Positions 1 through 8,548 of a stretch of DNA of 34,984 nucleotides are shown piece after piece. A program made the position numbers and the translations under genes. The notes beneath the pieces are model-generated. The model ran no database searches and was not told where the DNA came from. It saw only the letters and a list, made by a program, of their open reading frames with translations. Origin of the DNA: Brevundimonas sp. (GTDB taxonomy: Bacteria; Pseudomonadota; Alphaproteobacteria; Caulobacterales; Caulobacteraceae); the NCBI RefSeq assembly GCF_013912065.1, contig NZ_JACESA010000023.1, positions 1-34,984 of the forward strand, read 5' to 3'. Position 1 is the stretch's first letter, and the number at the start of each line of letters is the position of its first letter.

Positions 1-107
1 AGGACCGGCTGTTCATCTTCCTGATGCGCAACGCCGCCAATCCGACCGACTTCTTCCACATCCCGCCCGGCCGCGTGGTCGAGCTGGGCGCGCAGGTCGC
101 CGTATGA
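1..107 (+). CDS. kup: KUP-family potassium transporter, 3' end only
   Basis: Only the last 34 or so codons are present; the reading frame enters at base 3 and stops with TGA at 105-107. The visible tail contains [19 protein letters not shown] followed by RVVELGAQ, the characteristic C-terminus of KUP/TrkD low-affinity potassium uptake proteins, where this part lies in the cytoplasmic domain. The stop overlaps the ATG of rsmB as ATGA, which suggests the two genes are co-transcribed and translationally coupled. Family assignment is firm for so short a fragment; transport function cannot be judged from it. Confidence 0.8.
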   Translation, partial: DRLFIFLMRNAANPTDFFHIPPGRVVELGAQVAV

Positions 108-1516
108 GCGACGACGGTAGAAAAGGCGCGAGCAGCGGTCACAGCTCGCAGGCGCGCGGCCGTCGCATGGCCACCAAGGGTCGGCCGCGCCCCGCGCCCG
201 CCGTCGTCGCCGACGCGCCGTCGCAGGACGACATCGGGGTCGAGGCCCGCGTCGTCGCCGGCCTCCTGCTGAACGCGGCGCTGGAGAAGCGCAACGGCCT
301 CGACGAGGCCCTGTCCCAGCCCGCCGCTCGCGCCCTGGAGCCCGTCGACCGCGCCTTCGCCCGCGCCGTGGCCATGGCGGCGCTGCGCCGCCTGGGCGAG
401 ATCGATCAGATCCTGGATCGTCGGCTGCAGAAGTCCCCGCCCGAAGCGGTCCGCACCCTGATGCGGATCGCCCTGGCCCAGACCCTGGTGCTGGAGACCC
501 CGGCCTTCGCCGCTGTCTCGACGGCTGTGAAACTGGCCGAGCGCGATCCCAAGACCCGGCCGTACAAGAACCTGGTCAACGCCGTGCTGCGCGGGGTGGG
601 CCGCGACGGCCCCGGCCTGACGACGGCCGAGAGCAATCTGCCCGACTGGATCGCCGCCCGCTGGAAGGCGACCTATGGCGAGGCCGCCGTCACCGGCCTG
701 GCCCTGGCCGCCCGCGAGGAGCCGGCGACGGATCTGAGTTTGAAGCCGGGGGCGAACGCCGCAGCGATCGCCGATGCGGTCGAGGGGGAAGTCCTTCATG
801 CCGGACCGGGTGGCGGGACGGTCCGCACCGGGCGTCGCGGCGACGTCGCCGGCTGGCCCGGCTTCGAGGACGGCGACTGGTGGGTGCAGGACGCCGCCGC
901 CGCCGCGCCCGGCCGTCTGCTGGACGTGAAGCCGGGCGAGACAGCCCTGGACATGTGCGCCGCGCCGGGCGGCAAGACTTTGCAACTGGCCGCCGCTGGC
1001 GCATCAGTGGTCGCCCTGGACCGGTCGGCGCCGCGCCTGAAACGTCTGGAGCAGAACCTCGAACGCACCGGCCTGACCGCCGAGGTGATCGCCGTTCCGG
1101 CCGAGGACTGGGCCGACGGCCGCAGCTTCGACGCCGTTCTGCTGGACGCTCCGTGCACCGCGACCGGCACCTTCCGGCGCAACCCGGAAGTCCTGCGCGC
1201 CACCAAGCCCGCCGAGGTCGCCAAGCTGGCCGACGTCCAGCACCGCCTGCTGGACGCCGCCGCCGAACGGGTGAAGCCGGGCGGGCGGATGGTCTATTGC
1301 ACCTGTTCGCTGGAACGCGAGGAGGGCGAGACCCAGGTGATCGCCTTCCTGCGTCGCAACCCGGGCTTCCGCACCGTCCCCGCCGACCCCTCGGCCGTCG
1401 GCGCCCCGCCCGAAGCCCTGACTCCGGAAGGCTGGTTGCGCATTCTGCCCTCGATGTGGGCCGAACGCGGCGGCCTCGACGGCTTCTTCGCCGCCAAACT
1501 GGAACGGATCGGCTAG
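104..1516 (+). CDS. rsmB: 16S rRNA (cytosine-C5) methyltransferase RsmB (Fmu/Sun)
   Basis: Predicted to methylate C967 (E. coli numbering) of 16S rRNA with S-adenosylmethionine. The 470-residue product has a basic low-complexity extension of about 45 residues, a NusB-like RNA-binding domain at about 45-165, and a Rossmann methyltransferase domain from about 190. The SAM-binding motif [11 protein letters not shown] begins near residue 281. The two catalytic-site cysteines of this family are visible: C351 in LDAPCTATG (motif IV) and C401 in CTCSLE (motif VI). The ATG at 104 overlaps the upstream kup stop. The basic N-terminal extension makes it longer than typical RsmB, and an internal start (such as MATKGR at residue 22) cannot be excluded. 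Confidence 0.93.
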   Translation: MSDDGRKGASSGHSSQARGRRMATKGRPRPAPAVVADAPSQDDIGVEARVVAGLLLNAALEKRNGLDEALSQPAARALEPVDRAFARAVAMAALRRLGEIDQILDRRLQKSPPEAVRTLMRIALAQTLVLETPAFAAVSTAVKLAERDPKTRPYKNLVNAVLRGVGRDGPGLTTAESNLPDWIAARWKATYGEAAVTGLALAAREEPATDLSLKPGANAAAIADAVEGEVLHAGPGGGTVRTGRRGDVAGWPGFEDGDWWVQDAAAAAPGRLLDVKPGETALDMCAAPGGKTLQLAAAGASVVALDRSAPRLKRLEQNLERTGLTAEVIAVPAEDWADGRSFDAVLLDAPCTATGTFRRNPEVLRATKPAEVAKLADVQHRLLDAAAERVKPGGRMVYCTCSLEREEGETQVIAFLRRNPGFRTVPADPSAVGAPPEALTPEGWLRILPSMWAERGGLDGFFAAKLERIG

Positions 1517-1567
1517 AGCGAAATCGACTGAGCTGGACGTAAGGCCTGCTCAGTCGATCAGGCTCTA
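1514..1567. terminator. Long perfect-stem hairpin between convergent rsmB and rhuM
   Basis: An 11-bp perfect stem (ATCGACTGAGC at 1523-1533 pairing with GCTCAGTCGAT at 1548-1558) is extended by a second 6-bp stem (TAGAGC 1514-1519 with GCTCTA 1562-1567) across a 3/3 internal loop. It lies between two convergent genes, starts in the rsmB stop codon, and ends just before the rhuM stop. This is the position of a bidirectional terminator, but neither side has a clear T tract, so it could instead be an RNA 3'-end stabiliser or a repeat element. Confidence 0.5.
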
Positions 1568-1571
1568 GGCT

Positions 1572-2618
1572 TTAACGAGGCGCGCGTTTCGATGCGGGCG
1601 GGATGTCGGCGGATTTGCGCAGTTCGGCGTAGTCTTGCTCCGCCCGCGCTTTTTCCTTCGCTTTCCGCTCGGCGTCATAAGCCTTGTAGGCTGTTCTGGC
1701 ATGGCGGTCGGCGTCGTCCTTCGAAACGCCCCCGCCGCTCGAAAGCACGACCCGGCCAAGACCCTTCAACTGTTTGTCCAGCAGGGAGGCCGCCTCGGCC
1801 ATGGTCGTCATGCGGCCGGTTTCCAGCTGGTCTTCGAAGATGGTCAGCAACAGATCGGTCAGTCGATTCAGTTCGCGCACCTCGCCCGGCGCCAGGAAAT
1901 TCTTGGCCACGGTCACGTCGCTCGCGCCGATCCGTTCGCCCTTCCAGACCTGAAGCCCCATGTCGGGCGCCGTCGGGTCGGCGCGCGCCCTCAGAACCTC
2001 GGCCGGCGTCTGGCTGGTCACGGCGTAGCAGAGCTTGGCCTGGGTGTTGCGATAGAAGCTGCGCCAGGCGTCCGATCTGGGATCATAATCCTGGCACAGG
2101 CTGCATATCCGGCGGATCTCGGCATAGAGGTTCGCCTCCTCGCTGCGGATGTCGCGGATGATGTCGCGCAGGTCGCGGATGCGATCCTGTTCGCCGCCCG
2201 CCTTCATTCGCTCCACGTCGATGACGAAGCCACGCGTGGCGAAACGGATCAGCACCGCCGTCGCCCAGCGACGGAACAGGGTCGCCTGGACCGAACTGAC
2301 CCGGTAGCCGACCGAGATCACCATATCGAGGCTGTAGAGGACGCCGGGGCGGCCTCGGCCATTTGTTTGCATTTTCTGCAAAGAAATCGACTCGTCGAGT
2401 TCACCCTCCTCGAGGATCGACGCGATGTGGCGTGAGATGACCGAGACGTCCCTGCCAAACAGACCGGCGATCTGGGCCTGGCTCATCCAGAGGGCGTCGC
2501 CGTCGAAGCGGATTTCGACCCTGGCGCCGTCGTGGGCGCCATAGATCAGGAAACGGTCGCCCGAGCCGTCCTCGAAGACGCGGACCGGTTCTGCGGCGGA
2601 TAGGTCTTCCATCGACAT
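1572..2618 (-). CDS. RhuM-family (virulence_RhuM) protein
   Basis: The 348-residue protein resembles the RhuM family first named from a Salmonella pathogenicity island and often found on mobile or accessory DNA; its biochemical role is not established. A KilA-N/HTH-like N-terminal segment around residues 45-75 (ALWMSQAQIAGLFGRDVSVI) precedes the hallmark YSLDMVISVGYRV and FRRWAT motifs. The C-terminus is a charged Lys/Ala-rich tail. The ATG at 2618 is preceded by GGGGAAG on the minus strand; a second in-frame ATG lies 6 bases further in. The open frame extends upstream through rpe only as an antisense shadow. It is convergent with rsmB and divergent from rpe, splitting housekeeping genes, which suggests acquisition. 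A GTTC-N7-GTTC site lies 26 bases upstream of its start. Confidence 0.85.
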   Translation of the reverse strand: MSMEDLSAAEPVRVFEDGSGDRFLIYGAHDGARVEIRFDGDALWMSQAQIAGLFGRDVSVISRHIASILEEGELDESISLQKMQTNGRGRPGVLYSLDMVISVGYRVSSVQATLFRRWATAVLIRFATRGFVIDVERMKAGGEQDRIRDLRDIIRDIRSEEANLYAEIRRICSLCQDYDPRSDAWRSFYRNTQAKLCYAVTSQTPAEVLRARADPTAPDMGLQVWKGERIGASDVTVAKNFLAPGEVRELNRLTDLLLTIFEDQLETGRMTTMAEAASLLDKQLKGLGRVVLSSGGGVSKDDADRHARTAYKAYDAERKAKEKARAEQDYAELRKSADIPPASKRAPR

Positions 2619-2644
2619 CGAGCGCTTCCCCGCGAGTTTGGCGT

Positions 2645-2659
2645 GAACAAGAGTAGAAC
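2645..2659 (-). promoter_or_regulatory. Candidate LexA (SOS) box upstream of the rhuM-family gene
   Basis: Read on the minus strand the site is GTTC-N7-GTTC, exactly the direct-repeat LexA operator known from alphaproteobacteria such as Caulobacter and Rhodobacter. It sits 26 bases upstream of the rhuM-family ATG, in promoter position, within the 102-base divergent spacer shared with rpe. About one match to this 8-fixed-base pattern would be expected by chance in a window of this size, so position is the main argument. Confidence 0.5.
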
Positions 2660-2720
2660 ACGGCGATGCGTCCTCGCCAAGCCGGTTGCCCCGACAGACG
2701 GGTCGCCTTATCCCGAGGTC

Positions 2721-3386
2721 ATGGCCGTTACACCCCTGATCTGCCCGTCCATCCTCGCCAGCGATTTCGCGCGTCTGGGTGAAGAAGTCCGCGCGCTGGA
2801 AGCCGCGGGCGCCGACTGGATTCATGTCGATGTGATGGACGGACATTTCGTGCCGAACATCACCCTGGGTCCGGACATTGTGAAGGCGATCCGGCCGCAC
2901 ACGAGCCTGCCGTTCGACGTCCACCTGATGGTCGCACCGGTCGATCCGTGGCTGGAGGCTTATCGCGACGCGGGGGCCGACCTGCTGACCGTCCACCCCG
3001 AAAGCGGTCCACACCTGCACCGCACCCTGGGTCGCATCCGCCAGCTGGGGGCCAAGGCCGGGGTGGTGTTCAATCCGGCCACGCCGCTGTCGATCCTGGA
3101 AGAAGTGGTCGATCTGGTGGACCTGGTGCTGATCATGTCGGTCAATCCCGGCTTCGGCGGGCAAAAATTCATCGACAGTTCGCTGCGCAAGATCGCCGGG
3201 GCCCGCGCCATTCTGGACGGCGCCGGATCGGCGGCCCATCTGCAGGTGGATGGCGGCGTGACCTCGGCCAATGCTGCGGCCTGTGTCGCCGCCGGAGCCG
3301 ACGCTCTGGTCGCCGGCTCCTTTGTGTTCAAGGGCGACTATGCGGCCAATATCGCCGCCCTGAAGGCGGTCCCGGACGCCGCGTGA
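2721..3386 (+). CDS. rpe: Ribulose-phosphate 3-epimerase
   Basis: Interconverts D-ribulose 5-phosphate and D-xylulose 5-phosphate in the pentose phosphate pathway. The 221-residue TIM barrel matches the usual length (about 220-225). Visible family motifs are the N-terminal ICPSILASDF, the metal-site WIHVDVMDGHFVPN (H35, D37), H68 in DVHLMV, the phosphate-loop region MSVNPGFGGQ, and D177 in QVDGGV. The ATG at 2721 was chosen because the conserved protein begins there; the frame is open back to 2643 but those residues are not family-like. The stop overlaps the GTG of the next gene as GTGA, implying one operon. Confidence 0.95.
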   Translation: MAVTPLICPSILASDFARLGEEVRALEAAGADWIHVDVMDGHFVPNITLGPDIVKAIRPHTSLPFDVHLMVAPVDPWLEAYRDAGADLLTVHPESGPHLHRTLGRIRQLGAKAGVVFNPATPLSILEEVVDLVDLVLIMSVNPGFGGQKFIDSSLRKIAGARAILDGAGSAAHLQVDGGVTSANAAACVAAGADALVAGSFVFKGDYAANIAALKAVPDAA

Positions 3387-5236
3387 GCCCGATCAGCCCC
3401 TTCGCCCCGCGCGGCGTCGATACGACGCCTGACGTCGCCTCCGGCCAGATTCCCGGTCTTCCGGGGGCGCCGGTCCGGACTCCCGTGCGACCGGGCGAGA
3501 CCACGACCGGCCCCGGCCTATGGCCCGCCATCGCCGGCCGGCTGGCGACCCGTCAACTGTGGATCGAGCTTTACGGCCTGCCGGGCTACGGCTTGACGCT
3601 GGGGCCGATCCTGGGCGGGGGAAAGGTCACGGCCTTCGCGGCCACGCCGCGCGATTTCCGGCCGCACGATCCGGCGCCGGGCAAGAATCTGCTGGTCGGC
3701 CGGTTCGTCCTCGCGGGGGCGTCGATGGAGGTCGAGCCGCCCGCCGACCCGTGGAACCGCCCCAGTCCCTCGCGGCCGTTCGCGGTCGAACTGCACGCCT
3801 TCAGCTGGCTGCCCGCCCTGATGGCCCAGGGCGAACGTGGGGCGCGCGAGGCCCTGCGCCTGACCCTGGGCTGGGCCGACGCCTTCGCCCGCTGGTCCCC
3901 CTTCGCCTGGGGTCCAGAAATCCTGCCGCGCCGGGTGATCAACCTGGCCTGCGCCGCCCGCAAGATGGGCGCCGTCGCGACCGAGGCCGAGCGGTTGAGA
4001 CTGGCCGATTGTCTGGCGCGCCAGACCCGCCAGCTGCTGCGGCCGCCGGGCGGTCTGGCGACCCGGGCGGAACGGCTGACGGCGGCGGCCATTGGCGGCT
4101 GCGTCCTGGCCGGGGCGCCGGGCCAGACCCTGCGCCGGCGCGCCCTGTCCGCCCTGACAGGCGCCCTGGGGACCACGGTCCAGGCCGACGGCGGCCACGC
4201 CTCGCGCAGTCCCGAGGCCGGGCTGGAGCTGTTGCTCGACCTTCTGACCCTGGACGACGCCCTGGCCCAGCTGTCCGAACCGACGCCCGAGGCGGTGTCG
4301 GATGCTATCGGCCGCCTGACCCAGGGCCTGCGCCTGCTGACCCTGCCCGACGGCCGCCTGGCCAGTTTCCAGGGCGGGGGGCCGTCGACCGCCGCGCGCG
4401 TCGCCGCCGCCCGCGCCCATGACGAGGCCGCGACCGCCTCGGGCAAGGCCGATCCGACCCATCCGCCCGTCGGGACCGTCGCCGGACTGGTGCGGATCGC
4501 CAGTCCGCTGTTGTCCATCGTCGCCGACGCCGCGCCTCCGGCCAAAGGCGGCTGGGGGGCGACGGCCTGCGCCCAGCCGATGGCGCTGGAGATCGCCTGT
4601 GGCAAGGACCGGCTGGTGACCGGCTCGGGCTGGACGCCGCGCGCCACGGATCGACAGGCCCTGCGTCTGACGCCGGGCCATTCGACCCTGACCCTGGGCG
4701 AGCGGTCGCTGAACGAGCCGCTGGGCGGCTGGAAGGGCGAGCTGCTGGGGCCGCGCCTGGTCGGGCCGCCGATCCATGTCACGACCGAAGAGCGCGACGG
4801 CGACGGCGCCGTCTGGCTGGACATGGAGCATGACGGCTGGAACGAGGCCTTCGGCCTGAACCACCAGCGCCGCCTGTATCTGGACCAGAGGCTGGACGAA
4901 CTGCGAGCCGAGGAACGGCTGTTTCCCACGCCCGGACGCAAGGAAATGATCCGCCAGATCGCCGCCCCCTACGCCATTCGTTTCCATCTGGAGCCGGGGG
5001 TGCAGGCTTCCCTGGCGCGCGATCGCCGTTCGATCCTGTTGCGCGGCGCCTCGGGCCGGGGCTGGTGGTTCCGCACCGACGGGCCCGACGTGGCCATCGA
5101 GCCCAGCGTCCATATCGACGCCGGCCTGACCCGCCGCTCGCTGCAGATCGTGGTGCGCGGCTCGGCCCGGACCGACAGCGAAACCAAGATCCGCTGGAAG
5201 CTGAGCCCGGCGGGCGCGAGCGGCGATCCGACGTGA
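3383..5236 (+). CDS. Heparinase II/III family protein
   Basis: The 617-residue protein resembles the heparinase II/III-like proteins encoded between rpe and purH in Caulobacterales. The family includes polysaccharide lyases for uronic-acid polymers; the substrate here is unknown. An alpha-helical, Ala/Leu/Arg-rich N-terminal half (about 120-370) is followed by a beta-rich C-terminal half (about 380-610) with the blocks WLDMEHDGW, HQRRLYLD and IRFHLEPGV, the usual alpha/alpha toroid plus beta-sandwich layout. No signal peptide is evident. The GTG start at 3383 overlaps the rpe stop (GTGA) and the gene ends in the same kind of overlap with the next. The first 45 residues are Pro/Thr-rich and not conserved-looking. 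Confidence 0.85.
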   Translation: MSPISPFAPRGVDTTPDVASGQIPGLPGAPVRTPVRPGETTTGPGLWPAIAGRLATRQLWIELYGLPGYGLTLGPILGGGKVTAFAATPRDFRPHDPAPGKNLLVGRFVLAGASMEVEPPADPWNRPSPSRPFAVELHAFSWLPALMAQGERGAREALRLTLGWADAFARWSPFAWGPEILPRRVINLACAARKMGAVATEAERLRLADCLARQTRQLLRPPGGLATRAERLTAAAIGGCVLAGAPGQTLRRRALSALTGALGTTVQADGGHASRSPEAGLELLLDLLTLDDALAQLSEPTPEAVSDAIGRLTQGLRLLTLPDGRLASFQGGGPSTAARVAAARAHDEAATASGKADPTHPPVGTVAGLVRIASPLLSIVADAAPPAKGGWGATACAQPMALEIACGKDRLVTGSGWTPRATDRQALRLTPGHSTLTLGERSLNEPLGGWKGELLGPRLVGPPIHVTTEERDGDGAVWLDMEHDGWNEAFGLNHQRRLYLDQRLDELRAEERLFPTPGRKEMIRQIAAPYAIRFHLEPGVQASLARDRRSILLRGASGRGWWFRTDGPDVAIEPSVHIDAGLTRRSLQIVVRGSARTDSETKIRWKLSPAGASGDPT

Positions 5237-5682
5237 AGCATCCGCAAGCCCTCTATGGAGAACCCGACCTCAAGCTTGGTTGGCTATCTATTTGGACCCT
5301 CTCGCGGGAGTTTGCGGATTCTGTCGATTATGATGACGCCAACTGGATCAACATCCACGCCCACATAGAGGCGCCCGGATCGCGCATCGATATCCAGGGC
5401 CCATGGATACGAAGTGACGAAATCTCGTCGTTTCGTGACGAGCTTTCGACATTGAATCTTCGGCTGGAGGGCGTCGCTCACCTCCGCTGTCTTGAGCCCT
5501 ACATCAATGCCAAGGTCACCAGCGCGGCGCTAGGTCATCTAGATGTGGTTATCGAAGCGACCCCCGATCCGATGACGCAAACCCATCGGTTCGAGCTCGA
5601 GCTTGACCAGAGCTATCTCCCCGGGCTCATCGCCCAATGCGCCCAAATCCTCAGAGACTTTCCGATCAAAGGAAACCTCTAG
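5233..5682 (+). CDS. WapI-type immunity-like protein (orphan)
   Basis: The 149-residue cytoplasmic protein resembles the WapI family of immunity proteins that protect cells from contact-dependent or WapA-type toxins. The best evidence is the C-terminal block FELELDQSYLPGLIAQCA followed by a short hydrophobic/Pro end, plus a central HIEAPGSRIDIQGPW strand region. No toxin gene or RHS/CDI protein is near, so it would be an orphan immunity gene or a domesticated copy. The GTG at 5233 overlaps the heparinase stop (GTGA), giving coupled translation with a housekeeping operon. By eye its GC content is clearly lower and its codons less biased than those of both flanking genes, consistent with transfer. 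The family call is from memory of the motif. Confidence 0.65.
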   Translation: MKHPQALYGEPDLKLGWLSIWTLSREFADSVDYDDANWINIHAHIEAPGSRIDIQGPWIRSDEISSFRDELSTLNLRLEGVAHLRCLEPYINAKVTSAALGHLDVVIEATPDPMTQTHRFELELDQSYLPGLIAQCAQILRDFPIKGNL

Positions 5683-5703
5683 CCTATTAAGGCAAGGGAT
5701 GAC

Positions 5704-5721
5704 GCACCGGCGCCCCGGTGC
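5704..5721 (+). other. Short hairpin upstream of purH
   Basis: A 7-bp perfect stem, GCACCGG (5704-5710) with CCGGTGC (5715-5721), has a 4-base loop and lies 45 bases before the purH start. There is no T tract after it, so an intrinsic terminator is unlikely; it may be a leader structure or have no function. Confidence 0.3.
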
Positions 5722-5765
5722 TAGACGCCCCGCCATCCTCCCCCAGCCTTCACGGACGCCGCTTC

Positions 5766-7370
5766 ATGCCCGCCGCTCCCGACTTTCCGCCCGCCCCTGA
5801 CCGGGTCAAGCCGCAACGCGCTCTGATTTCCCTATCCGACAAGGCGGGGCTGGAAGACGCCGCTCGCGCGCTGCACGATCTGGGCGTCGAACTGGTCTCG
5901 ACCGGCGGCACCCGCGCGGCGATCGAGAAACTGGGTCTGCCCGTCAAGGACGTGGCCGACCTGACCGGCTTCCCCGAGATGATGGACGGCCGGGTCAAGA
6001 CCCTGCATCCGGTGGTCCACGGCGGCCTGCTGGGCGTGCGCGATGCGGCCGAACACGCCAAGGCGATGAGCGACCACGGCATCGGCGCCATCGATATCGT
6101 CTGGATCGATCTCTATCCGTTTGAATCAACGGTTGCGGCCGGCGGTTCGTTCGAGGCGGCGGTCGAGAATATCGACATCGGCGGGCCGGCCATGATCCGT
6201 TCGGGATCGAAGAACCACGGCTATGTCGCCGTCGCCGTGGATGGAGAGTCCATCGCCCTGATCCTGGAGGCGCTGAAGGCCGAAGGGGCGACCGATCTGG
6301 CCCTGCGCAAGCAGCTGGCCGCCCGCGCCTTCGCTCGCACCGCCGCCTATGACGCCGCCGTCTCCGGCTGGTTCGCCCAGCAGGTCGAGGACGCGGCGCC
6401 GGCCCGCAAATCCATCGCCGGGTCGCTGGCCCAGACGCTGCGCTATGGCGAGAATCCGCACCAGACCGGCGCCTTCTATCGCACCGGTGAAGCCCGTCCG
6501 GGCGTGGCCTATGCCGAACAGGTCCAGGGCAAGGAGCTGGGCTATAACAATATCGCCGACGCCGACGCCGCCTATGAGCTGGTCGCCGAGTTCGAGGCCC
6601 CCGCCTGCGTCATCGTCAAACACGCCAACCCCTGCGGCGTGGCCGTGGGCAAGGATCTGTCGCAAGCCTATGCCCGCGCGCTGGAGTGCGACGCCGTTTC
6701 GGCCTTCGGCGGCGTGATCGCGGTCAACCGTCCGCTGAACGGTGACGACGCCCGCGCCATCACCGGCATCTTCACCGAGGTCGTCATCGCCCCCGGCGCG
6801 GACGACGAGGCCAAGGAAGTCTTCGCCGCCAAGAAGAACCTGCGCCTGTTGATCACCGACGGCCTGCCGGACCCGCACGGTCCGGGCGAGGTGTTCCGCT
6901 CGGTCGCCGGCGGCTTCCTGGTCCAGAGCCGCGACCGGAGCCTGATCAAGCCGGAAGACCTGAAGATCGTCACGCGCCGCCAGCCGACGCCGACCGAGAT
7001 CCAGGACATGCTGTTCGCCTTCACCGTGGCCAAACACGTCAAGTCCAACGCCATCGTCTACGCCAAGGACGGCCAGACCGCCGGCATAGGCGCGGGCCAG
7101 ATGAACCGTCGCGACAGCGCCCGCATCGCCGCCATCCGCGCCAAGGAGGCGGGCGAGGCGAAAGGCCTCGCCCATTCACTGGCCCAGGGCTCGGCCTGCG
7201 CCTCCGAAGCCTTCTTCCCCTTCGCCGACGGTCTGCTGGAAGCGGTCGCGGCCGGGGCCACGGCGGTGATCCAGCCGGGCGGCTCGATGCGCGACGCCGA
7301 GGTCATCGCCGCCGCCGACGAGCAGGGCATAGCCATGGCCTTCACGGGGGTGCGGGTCTTCCGGCACTGA
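5766..7370 (+). CDS. purH: Bifunctional AICAR transformylase / IMP cyclohydrolase
   Basis: Catalyses the last two steps of de novo purine synthesis: formyl transfer from 10-formyl-tetrahydrofolate to AICAR and ring closure to IMP. The 534-residue protein is near the usual 520-540. An N-terminal MGS-like cyclohydrolase domain (about 18-160) contains [27 protein letters not shown] and [11 protein letters not shown]. The transformylase domain follows, with catalytic K285-H286 in [10 protein letters not shown] and the C-terminal IQPGGSMRD motif. The ATG at 5766 (MPAAPDF) was preferred over an upstream in-frame start at 5718, whose extra residues overlap a hairpin and look non-coding; neither has a strong ribosome-binding site. 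Confidence 0.95.
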   Translation: MPAAPDFPPAPDRVKPQRALISLSDKAGLEDAARALHDLGVELVSTGGTRAAIEKLGLPVKDVADLTGFPEMMDGRVKTLHPVVHGGLLGVRDAAEHAKAMSDHGIGAIDIVWIDLYPFESTVAAGGSFEAAVENIDIGGPAMIRSGSKNHGYVAVAVDGESIALILEALKAEGATDLALRKQLAARAFARTAAYDAAVSGWFAQQVEDAAPARKSIAGSLAQTLRYGENPHQTGAFYRTGEARPGVAYAEQVQGKELGYNNIADADAAYELVAEFEAPACVIVKHANPCGVAVGKDLSQAYARALECDAVSAFGGVIAVNRPLNGDDARAITGIFTEVVIAPGADDEAKEVFAAKKNLRLLITDGLPDPHGPGEVFRSVAGGFLVQSRDRSLIKPEDLKIVTRRQPTPTEIQDMLFAFTVAKHVKSNAIVYAKDGQTAGIGAGQMNRRDSARIAAIRAKEAGEAKGLAHSLAQGSACASEAFFPFADGLLEAVAAGATAVIQPGGSMRDAEVIAAADEQGIAMAFTGVRVFRH

Positions 7371-7489
7371 TCCCTTGGGGGAGAAGGGCGCTGCCGCCCG
7401 ACGCGCGACGTCTCGCGACCTGAGCGCTCTTCGGCCCAGATTTTGATGGTGGAGACCTCGACATTGCATGGAGACTCGGGGCTCCAACC

Positions 7490-7513
7490 TCGACAATTTA
7501 TCCGGCTTGTCGA
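7490..7513. repeat. Inverted repeat in the purH-dienelactone hydrolase spacer
   Basis: TCGACAA at 7490-7496 is repeated inverted as TTGTCGA at 7507-7513 with a 10-base spacer, in an AT-richer stretch of the 225-base gap between purH and the hydrolase gene. It could be an operator for the downstream gene; nothing else in this spacer is recognisable. Confidence 0.3.
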
Positions 7514-7595
7514 TACGGCGCGGTCCCCCTTAACGTGACTGGACGGTGAGGCGTGGTCGTGATGGTCTGTGGTTACCCGTTTCTGGAGCCGTCCG

Positions 7596-8495
7596 ATGAC
7601 CACCCTGATCCGTCCCGAAGGCCAGACCGCCGACGATCTTAAACTGAGCCGCAGGGCGGTCGGCGCCCTGGGGAGCTTGCTGTTCTCCGGCTACGCTGTC
7701 GCGGCCCTGGCCAAGGAGGCCAAGCCGATCGCCACCGACGCCGCCGGACTGGAAACGGCGGAGGTGACCTATCCTGCGCCGGACGGGTTCGAACTGGCCG
7801 CCTATGTCGCCCGTCCCGCCGGCGACGGCCCCTTCCCCGTCGTGATCGTGGTGTCCGAAATCTTCGGCGTTCATGATTATATCAAGGACGTCTGCCGGCG
7901 CCTGGCCAAGCAGGGCTATGCGGCGGTCGCGCCGGCCTTCTTCACCCGGGTCGAGGATCCGGCGCCCCTGTCGGACATGCAGCGGATCATGCAGATCGTC
8001 GGGGCGGCGAGCTATGAACAGGTGATGGGCGACCTGTCGGCGACATTGGAATGGGCCAGCCAGCAGCTGTGGTCGCGCGACGGCAAGGTCGGGATCACCG
8101 GCTTCTGCTGGGGCGGCAAGGTGGTGTGGCAGGCGGCGGCGCGGTTCGCCGTCATCGGCGCCGGCGTGGCCTGGTACGGCCGCCTGGCCCCGTCGCCGGA
8201 CGCGGCGCCGGCGCAGATTTCGTCCGGCCAGCCCTGGCCGGTGGATCTGGCGGACGACCTGAAGGCGCCGGTCCTGGGCCTTTACGGCGGCCGGGATCAG
8301 GGCATTCCCGTGGCCAGCGTCGAGCGGATGCGCGAGGCCCTGGCCCGGGCCGGCCAGACAGACAGCGGGATCGTGATCTATCCCGACGCACCCCACGGTT
8401 TCCACGCCGATTATCGCGCCAGCTACGCCGAGGCGGACGCCAAGGACGGCTGGACGAAACTGCTGGCGGTCTTCGATAAAACTTTAAGGAGTTGA
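7596..8495 (+). CDS. Dienelactone hydrolase family protein, Tat-exported
   Basis: A 299-residue alpha/beta hydrolase of the dienelactone hydrolase (carboxymethylenebutenolidase-like) family. The triad is visible: nucleophile C171 in GFCWGG, D234 in GGRDQGIP, and H267 in PHGFHADYR. The N-terminus carries a twin-arginine-like signal ([10 protein letters not shown] followed by a hydrophobic run to about residue 35), as often seen in alphaproteobacterial members, so it probably acts in the periplasm. The ATG at 7596 has GGAG 8 bases upstream; an upstream in-frame ATG at 7569 is less well placed. It is monocistronic with its own 225-base spacer. The substrate is unknown. Confidence 0.88.
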   Translation: MTTLIRPEGQTADDLKLSRRAVGALGSLLFSGYAVAALAKEAKPIATDAAGLETAEVTYPAPDGFELAAYVARPAGDGPFPVVIVVSEIFGVHDYIKDVCRRLAKQGYAAVAPAFFTRVEDPAPLSDMQRIMQIVGAASYEQVMGDLSATLEWASQQLWSRDGKVGITGFCWGGKVVWQAAARFAVIGAGVAWYGRLAPSPDAAPAQISSGQPWPVDLADDLKAPVLGLYGGRDQGIPVASVERMREALARAGQTDSGIVIYPDAPHGFHADYRASYAEADAKDGWTKLLAVFDKTLRS

Positions 8496-8507
8496 GTTGC
8501 TACTGAC

Positions 8508-8537
8508 ATGACACACTGTGGAGCGCCGTGTGTCATG
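8508..8537. promoter_or_regulatory. Perfect 10-bp inverted repeat abutting the subtilase ribosome-binding site
   Basis: CATGACACAC (8508-8517) and GTGTGTCATG (8528-8537) form a perfect palindrome with a 10-base spacer. Its right arm touches the GGAGG (8537-8541) that serves the GTG at 8549. As DNA it has the form of a dimeric repressor operator; as RNA it would form a stable hairpin directly against the Shine-Dalgarno sequence. Confidence 0.6.
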
Positions 8538-8548
8538 GAGGGGCGAAG

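Noticed and set aside
2643-2720. N-terminal extension of rpe
   Set aside because: The extra residues are not family-like and the region carries the divergent rhuM promoter and LexA-like box.
3518-5113. 531-codon open frame antisense to the heparinase-family gene
   Set aside because: Gln/Gly/Arg-rich shadow translation typical of the reverse strand of a GC-rich gene.
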